A DNA stretch of 64,000 nucleotides from Vibrio mexicanus. GTDB taxonomy: Bacteria > Pseudomonadota > Gammaproteobacteria > Enterobacterales > Vibrionaceae. The DNA lies in assembly GCF_001012815.1 (NCBI RefSeq), contig NZ_JYJP01000143.1, positions 62,001 through 126,000 on the forward strand. The letters are read 5' to 3'. Below are positions 46,444-55,395 of the stretch, piece after piece. The notes under the pieces are model-generated. The model was given only the letters and a program-made list of their open reading frames with translations, was not told where the DNA came from and did not search any database. The translations under genes and the position numbers were made by a program. The number at the start of each line of letters is the position of its first letter. Position 1 is the stretch's first letter.

Positions 46444-47317
46444 TGGCAACTTACTACGTTGGAATTGATGGCGGCGGCACTTCTTGCCGTGCACGAATTC
46501 GTGATGAACAAGGTCTTCTTGTCGGCGAAGGGAAAAGTGGTAGTGCAATATTCTATTAGGTGTAGAGGTAGCAATGGCCTCTATCACTGAAGCGATTACG
46601 ATTGCAGCAGCACAAGGTGGGCTAACAACATCCCACTTTGGTCAAATGCATTTAGGTCTTGCGCTGGCTGGCGCGGAGCAAAAAAACGCTTGGGTTAAGT
46701 TCATGGAATTGGAACACCCATTCGCAAGTGTCACCCTTAACACCGACGCTTACGGCGCATGCATTGGAGCCCATAACGGTGAAGATGGTGCGATCATGAT
46801 TGGTGGTACTGGGTCTTGCGGTATTTACATTCAAGGATCGGAGCAGTTTGTCGTCGGTGGGCGTGAGTTTCCGATTTCAGACCAAGGTGGTGGTGCCGTT
46901 ATGGGACTACGCCTGATTCAGCAAGTACTGTTATCTGTTGATGGCATCGTGCCAAAAACGGAACTAGCACAACATGTACTAAACCACTTTGATGACAATG
47001 TTGACGCAATTGTTGACTGGTCAAAAACAGCCATACCTAAAGATTATGGTCAATTCTCTCCAGCAATTTTCGAGTATGCCAACCTAGGTGACAGCTTGGC
47101 GATGGAAATGTTAAAGCAAACAGCTAGTGACATTGAGATGTTTCTTATCGCTCTAAATCGCAAAGGGGCCACTCGCATTTGTTTAATGGGAAGCATCGCA
47201 GAGCGAATCAAAGCATGGTTATCGCCTCCAGTTCAAAACTGGATCGTTGAACCACAATTCGATGCTATTGAAGGTGCCATCATGTTTGCTGGCAAACCAG
47301 AACATAATCTGTATTAG
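46443..47317 (+). CDS. N-acetylglucosamine kinase, BadF/BadG family (frameshifted in this sequence)
   Basis: It phosphorylates GlcNAc released in the cytoplasm to GlcNAc-6-P. The N-terminal phosphate loop is YYVGIDGGGTSCRARI, followed by GKSGSANILLGVE once an A is restored at about 46547 (GCAAATATT), giving 291 residues. The second half has IGGTGSCGIYI and DQGGGAVMGLRL, typical of the ATPase fold shared with human GlcNAc kinase. The start overlaps the GH9 stop (TAATG), so translation is coupled. It corresponds to the VC0614-type specific GlcNAc kinase of vibrios. Confidence 0.88.
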
Positions 47318-47329
47318 GGAGAGACCATT

Positions 47330-49243
47330 ATGAACTACCGTATTGATTTAGCCGTCCTCTCCGAGCAAAAACAATTCTGCCGGTTTGGACTTACTTTGCA
47401 CAACCTGAGTGACCAAGACGTCACTGACTGGTCTATTGAATTTCTGATGGATCTGTTTATCCAACCAGACAGCATTACTCATGGCGAGTTAACTCAGATT
47501 GGTAGCTACTGTTTACTCAAACCTGAACTCGACGTATTGAAGGCAAACCATCACTTCTATTGTGAGTTCAGCATCAAAACGACACCGCTTCGTTTCTACA
47601 CTGATGGCCTAAAAGATGCGGCGCTTGTTTGCGGTGCTCCTGCGCAACGCCACCAAATTGCATTGACTCCAATTGCGCTGGCTTCACCACTCAAAAACAG
47701 AGCTGAAGTACACCCTGTTATTGCAAGCGATCTGCCAATCATTCCTAAGCCGAAGTCAATTAAGCAAACGGAAGGGACTTATAGCCTAACCTCTACAAGC
47801 CAAATCACCATTCACTCTGAAATTGCAGAAAAAGCGGCGAAATGGTTAGACGGTGAGTTGATCAGTCTGTTTGGCTTCAAAGCAAACTCAATTGGTAAGA
47901 GCGACATTGTATTCAAGGCAAACCCTACCCTAGACGAAGGCGCCTATCATCTTGTAGTGAACGCTCAAGGTATTTCTTTGGAGTCCGGTTCTTCTCTGGG
48001 CTTTGTCCACGCAAGTGCCACTTTATTGCAAATCGTAAAACCGATTGACGGTACTAACGACCTAACCGTTCCCTATATTGATATTCGTGACGAACCTCGC
48101 TTCAAATACCGCGGCATGATGTTGGATTGTTCACGTCACTTCCATCCGGTCGAGCGTGTTAAACGTCTAATCAATCATTTAGCGCATTACAAGTTTAACA
48201 CCTTCCATTGGCACTTAACCGATGATGAAGGCTGGCGAATTGAAATTAAATCCTTGCCTCAGTTAACTGAGATTGGTGGTTGGCGTGGCAGCGACCATGT
48301 GCTTGAGCCGCAATTCAGTACGCTGATTGGCACACATGGCGGCTTCTATACGCAAGAAGAGATCAAGCAGGTTATCGAATACGCTCTCGAGCGTGGCATC
48401 ACCATCATTCCTGAGATCGACGTACCTGGTCACTGTCGTGCAGCTATTCAAGCACTGCCGGAGATGCTGATTGATCCTGAAGACAAATCGGCTTACCGCA
48501 GTGTTCAGAACTATACCGACAACGTGTTATCACCGGCTATTGAGGGCACGTACGAGTTTCTCGACAAAGTGCTTACCGAAGTTGCAGAGCTCTTCCCTGC
48601 GAAATGGGTACACATTGGCGCAGACGAAGTGCCAGATGGTGTGTGGGTCGATAGTCCAAAATGCCATAAATTAATGGTTGAACACGGCTACCAAGATATC
48701 AAAGAGCTCCAAGGTCATCTTCTGCGCTACGCAGAGCAGAAGCTTCGCTCTCTAGGTAAGCGCATGGTTGGCTGGGAAGAAGCTCAGCACGGCAACAAAG
48801 TGAGTAAAGATACTGTGATTTACTCATGGTTGAGCGAAGAAGCGGCTCTAAACTGCGCCAAACAGGGCTTTGACGTGATTTTGCAGCCAGGTCAAATGAC
48901 TTACCTAGATATGGCACAAGATTACTCACCAGAAGAACCAGGCGTCGATTGGGCGAATGTGATTCCTCTAGAACAAGCTTACCGTTATGAACCACTGGCG
49001 GAAGTGCCAGACAACGATCCAATTCGCAAGCGCATCTTAGGCATCCAGTGTGCATTATGGTGCGAAATTGTTACCAACCAAGATCGTATGGATTACATGG
49101 TCTTCCCACGTTTAAGTGCACTAGCCGAAGCGTGTTGGACTCATAAATCTGCACGAGACTGGGATGATTACTTAACACGGTTAAAAGGTCACTTACCTCT
49201 GCTGGATATTCAGCAAGTTAACTACCGAAACCCGTGGAAATAA
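47330..49243 (+). CDS. Cytoplasmic beta-N-acetylhexosaminidase, GH20
   Basis: A 637-residue GH20 enzyme that hydrolyses (GlcNAc)2 and other beta-linked GlcNAc from the non-reducing end. It has an N-terminal CHB_HEX-like domain, a GH20b domain (from PIIPKPKS, near residue 140) and the catalytic barrel. YRGMMLDCSRHF and HWHLTDDEGWRIE precede the Asp-Glu pair in HIGADEVPDG, where the neighbouring acetamido group acts as nucleophile. No signal peptide, so it acts on imported sugar beside the phosphorylase. Confidence 0.92.
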   Translation: MNYRIDLAVLSEQKQFCRFGLTLHNLSDQDVTDWSIEFLMDLFIQPDSITHGELTQIGSYCLLKPELDVLKANHHFYCEFSIKTTPLRFYTDGLKDAALVCGAPAQRHQIALTPIALASPLKNRAEVHPVIASDLPIIPKPKSIKQTEGTYSLTSTSQITIHSEIAEKAAKWLDGELISLFGFKANSIGKSDIVFKANPTLDEGAYHLVVNAQGISLESGSSLGFVHASATLLQIVKPIDGTNDLTVPYIDIRDEPRFKYRGMMLDCSRHFHPVERVKRLINHLAHYKFNTFHWHLTDDEGWRIEIKSLPQLTEIGGWRGSDHVLEPQFSTLIGTHGGFYTQEEIKQVIEYALERGITIIPEIDVPGHCRAAIQALPEMLIDPEDKSAYRSVQNYTDNVLSPAIEGTYEFLDKVLTEVAELFPAKWVHIGADEVPDGVWVDSPKCHKLMVEHGYQDIKELQGHLLRYAEQKLRSLGKRMVGWEEAQHGNKVSKDTVIYSWLSEEAALNCAKQGFDVILQPGQMTYLDMAQDYSPEEPGVDWANVIPLEQAYRYEPLAEVPDNDPIRKRILGIQCALWCEIVTNQDRMDYMVFPRLSALAEACWTHKSARDWDDYLTRLKGHLPLLDIQQVNYRNPWK

Positions 49244-49345
49244 ACCAATTTGTTCAAGCCTAACCCTACATTAATTTGGCTTGGCAGTTTTCACTAGCAT
49301 GAGTTTTAGCTGCGTTGCTTGCAGCTTATTAAAAAGGAAATGACA

Positions 49346-51751
49346 ATGAAATACGGCTATTTCGATAACGACAATCGTGAATACGTCATCACTCGACCAG
49401 ATGTTCCAGCGCCATGGACTAACTACCTAGGCACGGAAAAATTCTGTACTGTTATCTCTCATAACGCAGGTGGTTACTCGTTCTACAACTCACCAGAGTA
49501 CAACCGCGTTACTAAATTCAGACCAAACGCTACATTTGATCGTCCAGGACACTACGTTTACCTGCGTGACGATGAAACAGGTGATTACTGGTCAATCTCA
49601 TGGCAGCCAGTCGCGAAGAGCCTAGACGAAGCAAGCTACGAAGTTCGTCACGGCTTGTCTTACTCGAAATTCAAGTGTGAATACAACGGCATCACTGCAG
49701 AGAAAACGCTTTTCGTACCGAAAGGCGAAGATGCAGAAGTCTGGGATGTTGTGATCAAAAACACGTCTGATAAGCCACGCACTATCAGCGCATTTTCTTT
49801 TGTAGAATTCTCATTCAGCCACATCGCATCAGACAACCAAAACCATCAGATGTCTCTATACTCTGCTGGTACTGAGTACAAAGATGGCGTGATTGAGTAC
49901 GATCTCTACTACAACACTAACGATTTTGAAGGTTTCTACTACCTAGCTTCAACATTCGACCCAGATTCATATGACGGTCAACGTGATAGCTTCCTTGGCC
50001 TATACCGTGATGAAGCAAACCCAATTGCGGTTGAACAAGGTAAGTGTACTAACTCTGCTCAAACTTGTTACAACCACTGTGGTTCATTGCACAAGCAATT
50101 TGTTATCCAGCCTGGTGAAGAAGTACGTTTCGCATACGTGCTAGGTATCGGTAAAGGTAACGGTGCTCGTCTACGTGAAAAGTACCAAGATCTTGCCAAC
50201 GTAGATGCAGCATTTGCTGGCATCAAAGCTCACTGGGACGAGCGCTGTGATAAGTTCCAAGTGAAATCGCCAAACGAAGGTCTGGACACAATGATCAACG
50301 CTTGGACACTATACCAAGCAGAAACCTGTGTCGTTTGGTCTCGTTTTGCATCCTTCATCGAAGTAGGTGGCCGTACAGGTCTTGGTTACCGCGATACTGC
50401 GCAAGACGCAATCTCAGTACCACACGCGAACCCAGCCATGACTCGCAAGCGTATCGTTGATCTTCTTCGTGGGCAGGTTAAAGCGGGCTACGGTCTACAC
50501 CTATTCGATCCAGATTGGTTCGATCCAGAAAAAGCAGACGTTGAACCATCTAAGTCACCAACGGTTGTTCCAACACCTTCAGATGATGACAAGATCCACG
50601 GCATCGAAGACACATGTTCTGATGACCACCTATGGATCGTACCAACCATCTGTAAGTACGTGATGGAAACAGGTGAGACCGAGTTCTTTGACGAAGTCAT
50701 TCCATACGCAGACGGCGGTGAAGCAACCGTTTATGAGCACATGAAAGCCGCTCTAGATTTCTCAGCAGAATACGTGGGTCAAACAGGTATCTGTAAAGGT
50801 CTGCGTGCAGACTGGAACGACTGTCTAAACCTTGGTGGTGGTGAATCTTCAATGGTTTCATTCCTGCACTTCTGGGCACTTCAAGAGTTTATCGACCTTG
50901 CTAAGTACCGCGATGACCAAGCAGACGTTGATAAGTACACCACAATGGCTGAAGGCGTTCGCCAAGCGTGTGAAACTCACCTTTGGGATGACGAGGGTGG
51001 CTGGTACATCCGTGGTCTAACAAAAGATGGCGACAAGATCGGTACTGCGCAACAAACTGAAGGCCGTATCCACTTAGAGTCAAACACTCTTGCTGTTCTA
51101 TCTGGCGCCGTTTCTCAAGAGCGTGGTGAGAAAGCGATGGATGCGGTTGACGAGAACCTATTCTCTGAGTACGGCTTGCACCTAAATGCACCATCATTTG
51201 CAACACCTAACGATGACATCGGTTTCGTAACGCGCGTATACCAAGGCGTTAAAGAGAATGGTGCAATCTTCTCGCACCCGAACCCATGGGCATGGGTAGC
51301 AGAAGCGAAGCTTGGCCGTGGTGACCGTGCAATGAAGTTCTACGATGCACTAAACCCATACAACCAAAACGACATCATCGAGAAGCGGGTCGCTGAACCT
51401 TACTCATACGTACAGTTCATTATGGGTCGCGATCACCAAGATCACGGTCGTGCAAACCACCCATGGCTGACAGGTACTTCAGGTTGGGCTTACTTTGCCG
51501 TGACTAACTTCATCTTAGGTGTTCGTACTGGTTTCGATGGCCTAACAATCGACCCATGTATCCCAACTTCATGGCCTGGCTTCGAGGTAACTCGTCAATG
51601 GCGCGGTGCGACTTACAACATCAAAGTTGAAAACCCAAGCTCTGTAAGCAAAGGCGTTAAGTCTATTACTGTAAACGGCCAAGCGGTTGAAGGCGCGGTT
51701 CCAGTACAAGCTGAAGGCAGTGTCAACGAAGTCGTTGTTGTACTTGGTTAA
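49346..51751 (+). CDS. chbP: N,N'-diacetylchitobiose phosphorylase, GH94
   Basis: An 801-residue enzyme; the length equals that of the Vibrio proteolyticus enzyme. It cleaves (GlcNAc)2 with phosphate to GlcNAc-1-P and GlcNAc, saving an ATP. An N-terminal beta-sandwich (MKYGYFDNDNREYVITRPD), then an (alpha/alpha)6 barrel with the acid residue in RADWNDCLNLGG near residue 492 and GTSGWAYFAVTN near the end. ATG at 49346 follows AAAAAGGAAATG. It is the terminal catabolic enzyme of the operon before the mutase. Confidence 0.95.
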   Translation: MKYGYFDNDNREYVITRPDVPAPWTNYLGTEKFCTVISHNAGGYSFYNSPEYNRVTKFRPNATFDRPGHYVYLRDDETGDYWSISWQPVAKSLDEASYEVRHGLSYSKFKCEYNGITAEKTLFVPKGEDAEVWDVVIKNTSDKPRTISAFSFVEFSFSHIASDNQNHQMSLYSAGTEYKDGVIEYDLYYNTNDFEGFYYLASTFDPDSYDGQRDSFLGLYRDEANPIAVEQGKCTNSAQTCYNHCGSLHKQFVIQPGEEVRFAYVLGIGKGNGARLREKYQDLANVDAAFAGIKAHWDERCDKFQVKSPNEGLDTMINAWTLYQAETCVVWSRFASFIEVGGRTGLGYRDTAQDAISVPHANPAMTRKRIVDLLRGQVKAGYGLHLFDPDWFDPEKADVEPSKSPTVVPTPSDDDKIHGIEDTCSDDHLWIVPTICKYVMETGETEFFDEVIPYADGGEATVYEHMKAALDFSAEYVGQTGICKGLRADWNDCLNLGGGESSMVSFLHFWALQEFIDLAKYRDDQADVDKYTTMAEGVRQACETHLWDDEGGWYIRGLTKDGDKIGTAQQTEGRIHLESNTLAVLSGAVSQERGEKAMDAVDENLFSEYGLHLNAPSFATPNDDIGFVTRVYQGVKENGAIFSHPNPWAWVAEAKLGRGDRAMKFYDALNPYNQNDIIEKRVAEPYSYVQFIMGRDHQDHGRANHPWLTGTSGWAYFAVTNFILGVRTGFDGLTIDPCIPTSWPGFEVTRQWRGATYNIKVENPSSVSKGVKSITVNGQAVEGAVPVQAEGSVNEVVVVLG

Positions 51752-51755
51752 TCAA

Positions 51756-51780
51756 ATAGGGCGCTAAATTAGCGCCCTAC
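51756..51780 (+). terminator. Hairpin after chbP
   Basis: AGGGCGCTAA pairs with TTAGCGCCCT, with only a short T run after it, so partial termination is likely and the mutase can still be reached. Confidence 0.55.
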
Positions 51781-51886
51781 TTTACTCACCTTCATAACTG
51801 CCATTTCAATGTCATCAAATAGGCATAGAAAGGCTCTAGGGTTTAACAAAGAGCTAGGCACAAGGTGAACTTGAAAGGATTAAAGA

Positions 51887-53299
51887 ATGATTAAATTTGG
51901 TACAGGTGGCTGGCGTGCATTCATTGGTGAAGAGTTCACCAAAGACAATGTTCGTTTAGTAGCGCAAGCCATTTCTAATATTATTAACGCAGAAAATGTC
52001 GCTGATAAAGGCTTTGTAGTGGGCTATGACCGACGTTTTCTATCAGATAAAGCAGGCCGTTGGTTTGCCGAAGTACTTGCAGGCAACAACATTACCGTAA
52101 GCTTCATCGATAAATTTGTCCCAACTCCAATTGTCATGTTTAAGGCAAAAGAGATGGGCTGTGCATATTCAGCGTGTATCACCGCTTCTCACAACCCTGC
52201 CGATTACAACGGTATTAAGGTGTTTATCGAAGGCGGCCGTGATGCTGACGAGATCATCACAGAGAAGATCGAGTCTCAAGTATCAACCCTCACTCAAGAT
52301 CAAGTCACCAGCGTTGACTTTGAACAAGCGGTTGAAGACAAGCTGATCGACGTGATCAACCCGATGAACGAGTTTGTTGATTCGATCATCGACTTCATCG
52401 ACATTGAAGCGATCAAAAAAGCCAACCTTCGTGTGCTAATCGATCCTATGTTTGGTGTAGCAAAAAACGCGCTACAAACCGTATTGATCAATGGCCGCTG
52501 TGATGTAGACGTGATCAACGACGGCAAAAACCCGGACTTTGGTGGCTTGATGCCATCACCGAGTGCAGCAACCCTTTACCGTTTGAAGCACCTAGTTGCA
52601 GCCGAGGGCTATGACATTGGTATCGGTACCGATGGTGACGCTGACCGACTTGGTATTATTGATGAAAAAGGCGACTTCATTCACCCGAATGAAGTGCTGA
52701 TTCTTCTTTACTACTACCTACTAGAATACAAAGGCTGGAAAGGTTCAGTGGTGCGTAACATCGCAACCACACATATTCTCGACAAGATCGCAGCCGATCA
52801 TGGTGAGAAGAGCTTTGAAGTTCCAGTTGGCTTTAAGCACATCAGCTCTCAAATGGAAGCCGATGATTCGCTTATTGGCGGTGAGAGCTCGGGCGGTTTA
52901 ACTATCCGTGGTCATATCAAAGGTAAAGACGGCGTGTTCGCATCTAGCCTATTGGTTGAGATGATCTCGGTAACGGGTAAGAAGCTATCTGAGCTACTCG
53001 AAGAGATTTACTCTAAATACGGTTACGCATACACAGCGGAAGGCGATTGCACATTCAAAGCAAATCAAAAGCAGGCTCTGTATGACAAGATCTACGTAGA
53101 GAAACAGCTTCCAGATTTCGAATTTGAAATCGAAAAAGTCAGTTACGAAGATGGTGCGAAAGTGTACTTCAAGAACGGAGGTTGGGTTATTGCTCGATTC
53201 TCTGGTACTGAGCCACTACTTCGTATCTTTGCAGAGATGCAAGACAAAGACACTGCGGAACGTGTTCTTCAACAGGTAAAAGAGTTTCTTTCTCTTTAG
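51887..53299 (+). CDS. Phosphohexomutase, probable GlcNAc-1-P to GlcNAc-6-P mutase
   Basis: A 470-residue alpha-D-phosphohexomutase. The phosphoserine loop is TASHNPADYNGIKVF (near residue 97), the metal loop is GTDGDADRLGII, the sugar loop is GGESSGGLTIRG and the phosphate loop is FSGTEPLLRIF. By sequence it is a phosphoglucomutase/phosphomannomutase type. Its place after chbP suggests it converts the phosphorylase product GlcNAc-1-P to GlcNAc-6-P. It has its own ribosome site (TTGAAAGGATT), a 135-base upstream gap and a terminator. Confidence 0.85.
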   Translation: MIKFGTGGWRAFIGEEFTKDNVRLVAQAISNIINAENVADKGFVVGYDRRFLSDKAGRWFAEVLAGNNITVSFIDKFVPTPIVMFKAKEMGCAYSACITASHNPADYNGIKVFIEGGRDADEIITEKIESQVSTLTQDQVTSVDFEQAVEDKLIDVINPMNEFVDSIIDFIDIEAIKKANLRVLIDPMFGVAKNALQTVLINGRCDVDVINDGKNPDFGGLMPSPSAATLYRLKHLVAAEGYDIGIGTDGDADRLGIIDEKGDFIHPNEVLILLYYYLLEYKGWKGSVVRNIATTHILDKIAADHGEKSFEVPVGFKHISSQMEADDSLIGGESSGGLTIRGHIKGKDGVFASSLLVEMISVTGKKLSELLEEIYSKYGYAYTAEGDCTFKANQKQALYDKIYVEKQLPDFEFEIEKVSYEDGAKVYFKNGGWVIARFSGTEPLLRIFAEMQDKDTAERVLQQVKEFLSL

Positions 53300-53343
53300 T
53301 TGTTACCACCCGCTCACCTGAGCACCCTATAGGTGAAGAACAC

Positions 53344-53372
53344 TTGCCCGGCCTTGAGCCGGGCTTTTTTAT
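53344..53372 (+). terminator. Terminator of the chitobiose operon
   Basis: TTGCCCGGC pairs with GCCGGGC and a TTTTTT run follows. Confidence 0.88.
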
Positions 53373-53465
53373 GTCTAATGATTTAGATGTAGTAACCCAC
53401 TACTACCCATAAATGTAAATAGATTGTTAAGTTTGAACTCCAATTATCAAAAATGGAGATTGAGC

Positions 53466-54026
53466 ATGGCAAACGTACTAATTATCGCAGGCGACTTTGT
53501 TGAAGATTATGAACTGATGGTTCCGTTTCAAGCGCTGCAAATGGTTGGACACCAAGTTGACGTTGTCTGCCCAGGAAAACAGATCGGTGAAACGATCAAA
53601 ACCGCGATTCATGACTTTGAAGGCGATCAGACTTACACCGAGAAAGTTGGTCACCAGTTTAGCCTCAATGCAGATTTTGCTCACGTAGACGTTAATCAGT
53701 ATGACGCCTTAGTAGTACCCGGTGGACGCGCTCCTGAATATCTGCGCTTGGATTCTCGAGTCATTGAAATCGTCCAAAGTTTTGCCAAGCAGCAAAAGCC
53801 TATCGCTGCAATTTGTCACGGCTCTCAGTTGCTCGCCGCCGCTAAAGTGATAGAAGGCAAGTCCATCTCTGCTTATCCAGCCTGTGCACCTGAAGTCACC
53901 TTAGCCGGCGCGACCTACGTCGAGCTTGAGATGGACCAAGCGACAACCGATGGTATCTTTATCACGGCTCCAGCTTGGCCCGCTCATCCAGCTTGGCTTG
54001 CACAGCTTCACGCACTACTCGACTAG
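53466..54026 (+). CDS. DJ-1/PfpI family protein
   Basis: A 186-residue protein of the class I glutamine amidotransferase-like fold. The nucleophile elbow is AAICHGSQLL (Cys near 118), with the helper acid in GDFVEDYE near residue 15. Members act as proteases, deglycases or redox-sensitive chaperones; I cannot tell which here. ATG at 53466 has TGGAGATTG upstream; an earlier in-frame start lacks this. It is followed by the small ribbon-helix-helix gene after 68 bases. Confidence 0.88.
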   Translation: MANVLIIAGDFVEDYELMVPFQALQMVGHQVDVVCPGKQIGETIKTAIHDFEGDQTYTEKVGHQFSLNADFAHVDVNQYDALVVPGGRAPEYLRLDSRVIEIVQSFAKQQKPIAAICHGSQLLAAAKVIEGKSISAYPACAPEVTLAGATYVELEMDQATTDGIFITAPAWPAHPAWLAQLHALLD

Positions 54027-54094
54027 ACCAAAGGCGTAGTGAAACCTGCTCTAGGCTCACTATACTAAGTAAAAAAATCGAGTCAGGAAGGCAT

Positions 54095-54370
54095 ATGTGT
54101 GAAATTTATTCTGGAGCCGAGGAGCAACTTTTTGAGCTTAAATCGCGATCAGTTCGAATTGACGGCGTAGTAACTAGCATAAGGCTAGAAGCCGTGTTCT
54201 GGAAAATAATTGAAGATATCGCGGCCGAAGCAGATATTTCCGTCGCGGAATTTTTGACTCAAATATATAACGAAGTGATTCAACAAAGAGGTGTGTTAGG
54301 TAACTTCACCTCTTTGTTGCGTGTCGCCTGCACCACCTATCTTAATGGTGGCAAGCGGTTAGAAATCTAA
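54095..54370 (+). CDS. Small ribbon-helix-helix domain protein
   Basis: A 91-residue protein. Residues about 15-70 (SRSVRIDGVVTSIRLEAVFWKI) fit an RHH_4-type fold: a beta strand followed by two helices. It ends LNGGKRLEI. The start at 54095 follows CAGGAAGG. The frame extends upstream into the previous gene, but that part reads as non-coding. Function unknown; it may bind DNA or be a small regulator. Its 3' end overlaps the convergent fbpC gene by 4 bases. Confidence 0.8.
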   Translation: MCEIYSGAEEQLFELKSRSVRIDGVVTSIRLEAVFWKIIEDIAAEADISVAEFLTQIYNEVIQQRGVLGNFTSLLRVACTTYLNGGKRLEI

Positions 54371-55395
54371 AAAGCCAGTACGCCCTTAGTTTCGATGTTA
54401 ACCGACACCGCCTGTCCAATTGACAACGCTTCCGATGAGCTGGCAAACAAGCGGCTACCGTTCGCATCAATCACATAGCGGCAGTGATCGCCCATGAACT
54501 GCTGTTCTAATACTCGAACTGAGCTATCTTCAACACTGCTAATCTGCACATGTTGAGGTCGTAACAGTAACTCACACTCTTGGTGAAGATTAATATCAGT
54601 TTGAGCTTGTGCTTCGACAATACCTAACTCTGTTTCAAAACCAGATTCAGATACACGCGTCGCCTTCACATAGCTACCACCGCCCAAGAAGTCTGCGACA
54701 AACTTACTTGATGGTTGGAAATAAAGATCTGATGCAACACCGTACTGTTCAATCACACCGTGGTTCATTACCGCCATCTTGTCAGAAAACGCAAAAGCCT
54801 CTTCTCGGCTGTGCGTAACGAAAATGGCCGTCACACCCTGCTCTTTAAAGATCTTACGAATCTCACGGATAAGCTCATGACGCACTTGAGTATCGATATT
54901 CGAAAACGGTTCATCAAGAAGCAGTAAGTCTGGCTTGTAGGCAAGTGAACGAGCAATGGCAACACGCTGCTGCTGACCACCGGATAGCTGGTGAGGGAAA
55001 CGCTCTTTAAAGCCCGTCAAATGAACCAGTTCTAGCATTTCATCGACTTTGTCCAATTTCTCTTTTTCGCTTAAATCCTTTAAACCAAAAGAGATGTTTT
55101 GCGCCACTGTTAGGTGGGGGAACAAAGCGTAATCTTGGAAGATCATGCCAATATTTCGCTTCTCAGGGGCAACCCAATTATTACCATCGTCAATGGTCAT
55201 GCAGTTCAGGCTCATGTTGCCTGAACTTAACGGAAGTAAGCCTGCAATGGCTTTTAATAGTGTTGTTTTTCCGCAACCACTGGCACCCAGTAAGCAAACA
55301 ATTTCGCCATGGTCGACTTCAAGAGACAAAGACTCTAAAACCGTCTGAGTTTCGTATTGACAAGTAAGATCACGAATAGAAAGTGCGCAACTCAT
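54367..55395 (-). CDS. fbpC: Ferric iron ABC transporter ATP-binding protein
   Basis: A 342-residue nucleotide-binding subunit of the FbpABC ferric iron importer. Walker A GASGCGKTTLLKA (about 33-45), signature LSGGQQQRVAIA, Walker B LLLDEPFSNID, then a C-terminal TOBE-like domain. Its ATG overlaps the fbpB stop (TAATG), so translation is coupled. Confidence 0.93.
   Translation of the reverse strand: MSCALSIRDLTCQYETQTVLESLSLEVDHGEIVCLLGASGCGKTTLLKAIAGLLPLSSGNMSLNCMTIDDGNNWVAPEKRNIGMIFQDYALFPHLTVAQNISFGLKDLSEKEKLDKVDEMLELVHLTGFKERFPHQLSGGQQQRVAIARSLAYKPDLLLLDEPFSNIDTQVRHELIREIRKIFKEQGVTAIFVTHSREEAFAFSDKMAVMNHGVIEQYGVASDLYFQPSSKFVADFLGGGSYVKATRVSESGFETELGIVEAQAQTDINLHQECELLLRPQHVQISSVEDSSVRVLEQQFMGDHCRYVIDANGSRLFASSSEALSIGQAVSVNIETKGVLAF

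Noticed and set aside
53975..54094. Longer N-terminus for the ribbon-helix-helix protein
   Set aside because: The first 40 codons overlap the previous gene in another frame and lack family-like sequence; the internal ATG has a clear ribosome site.
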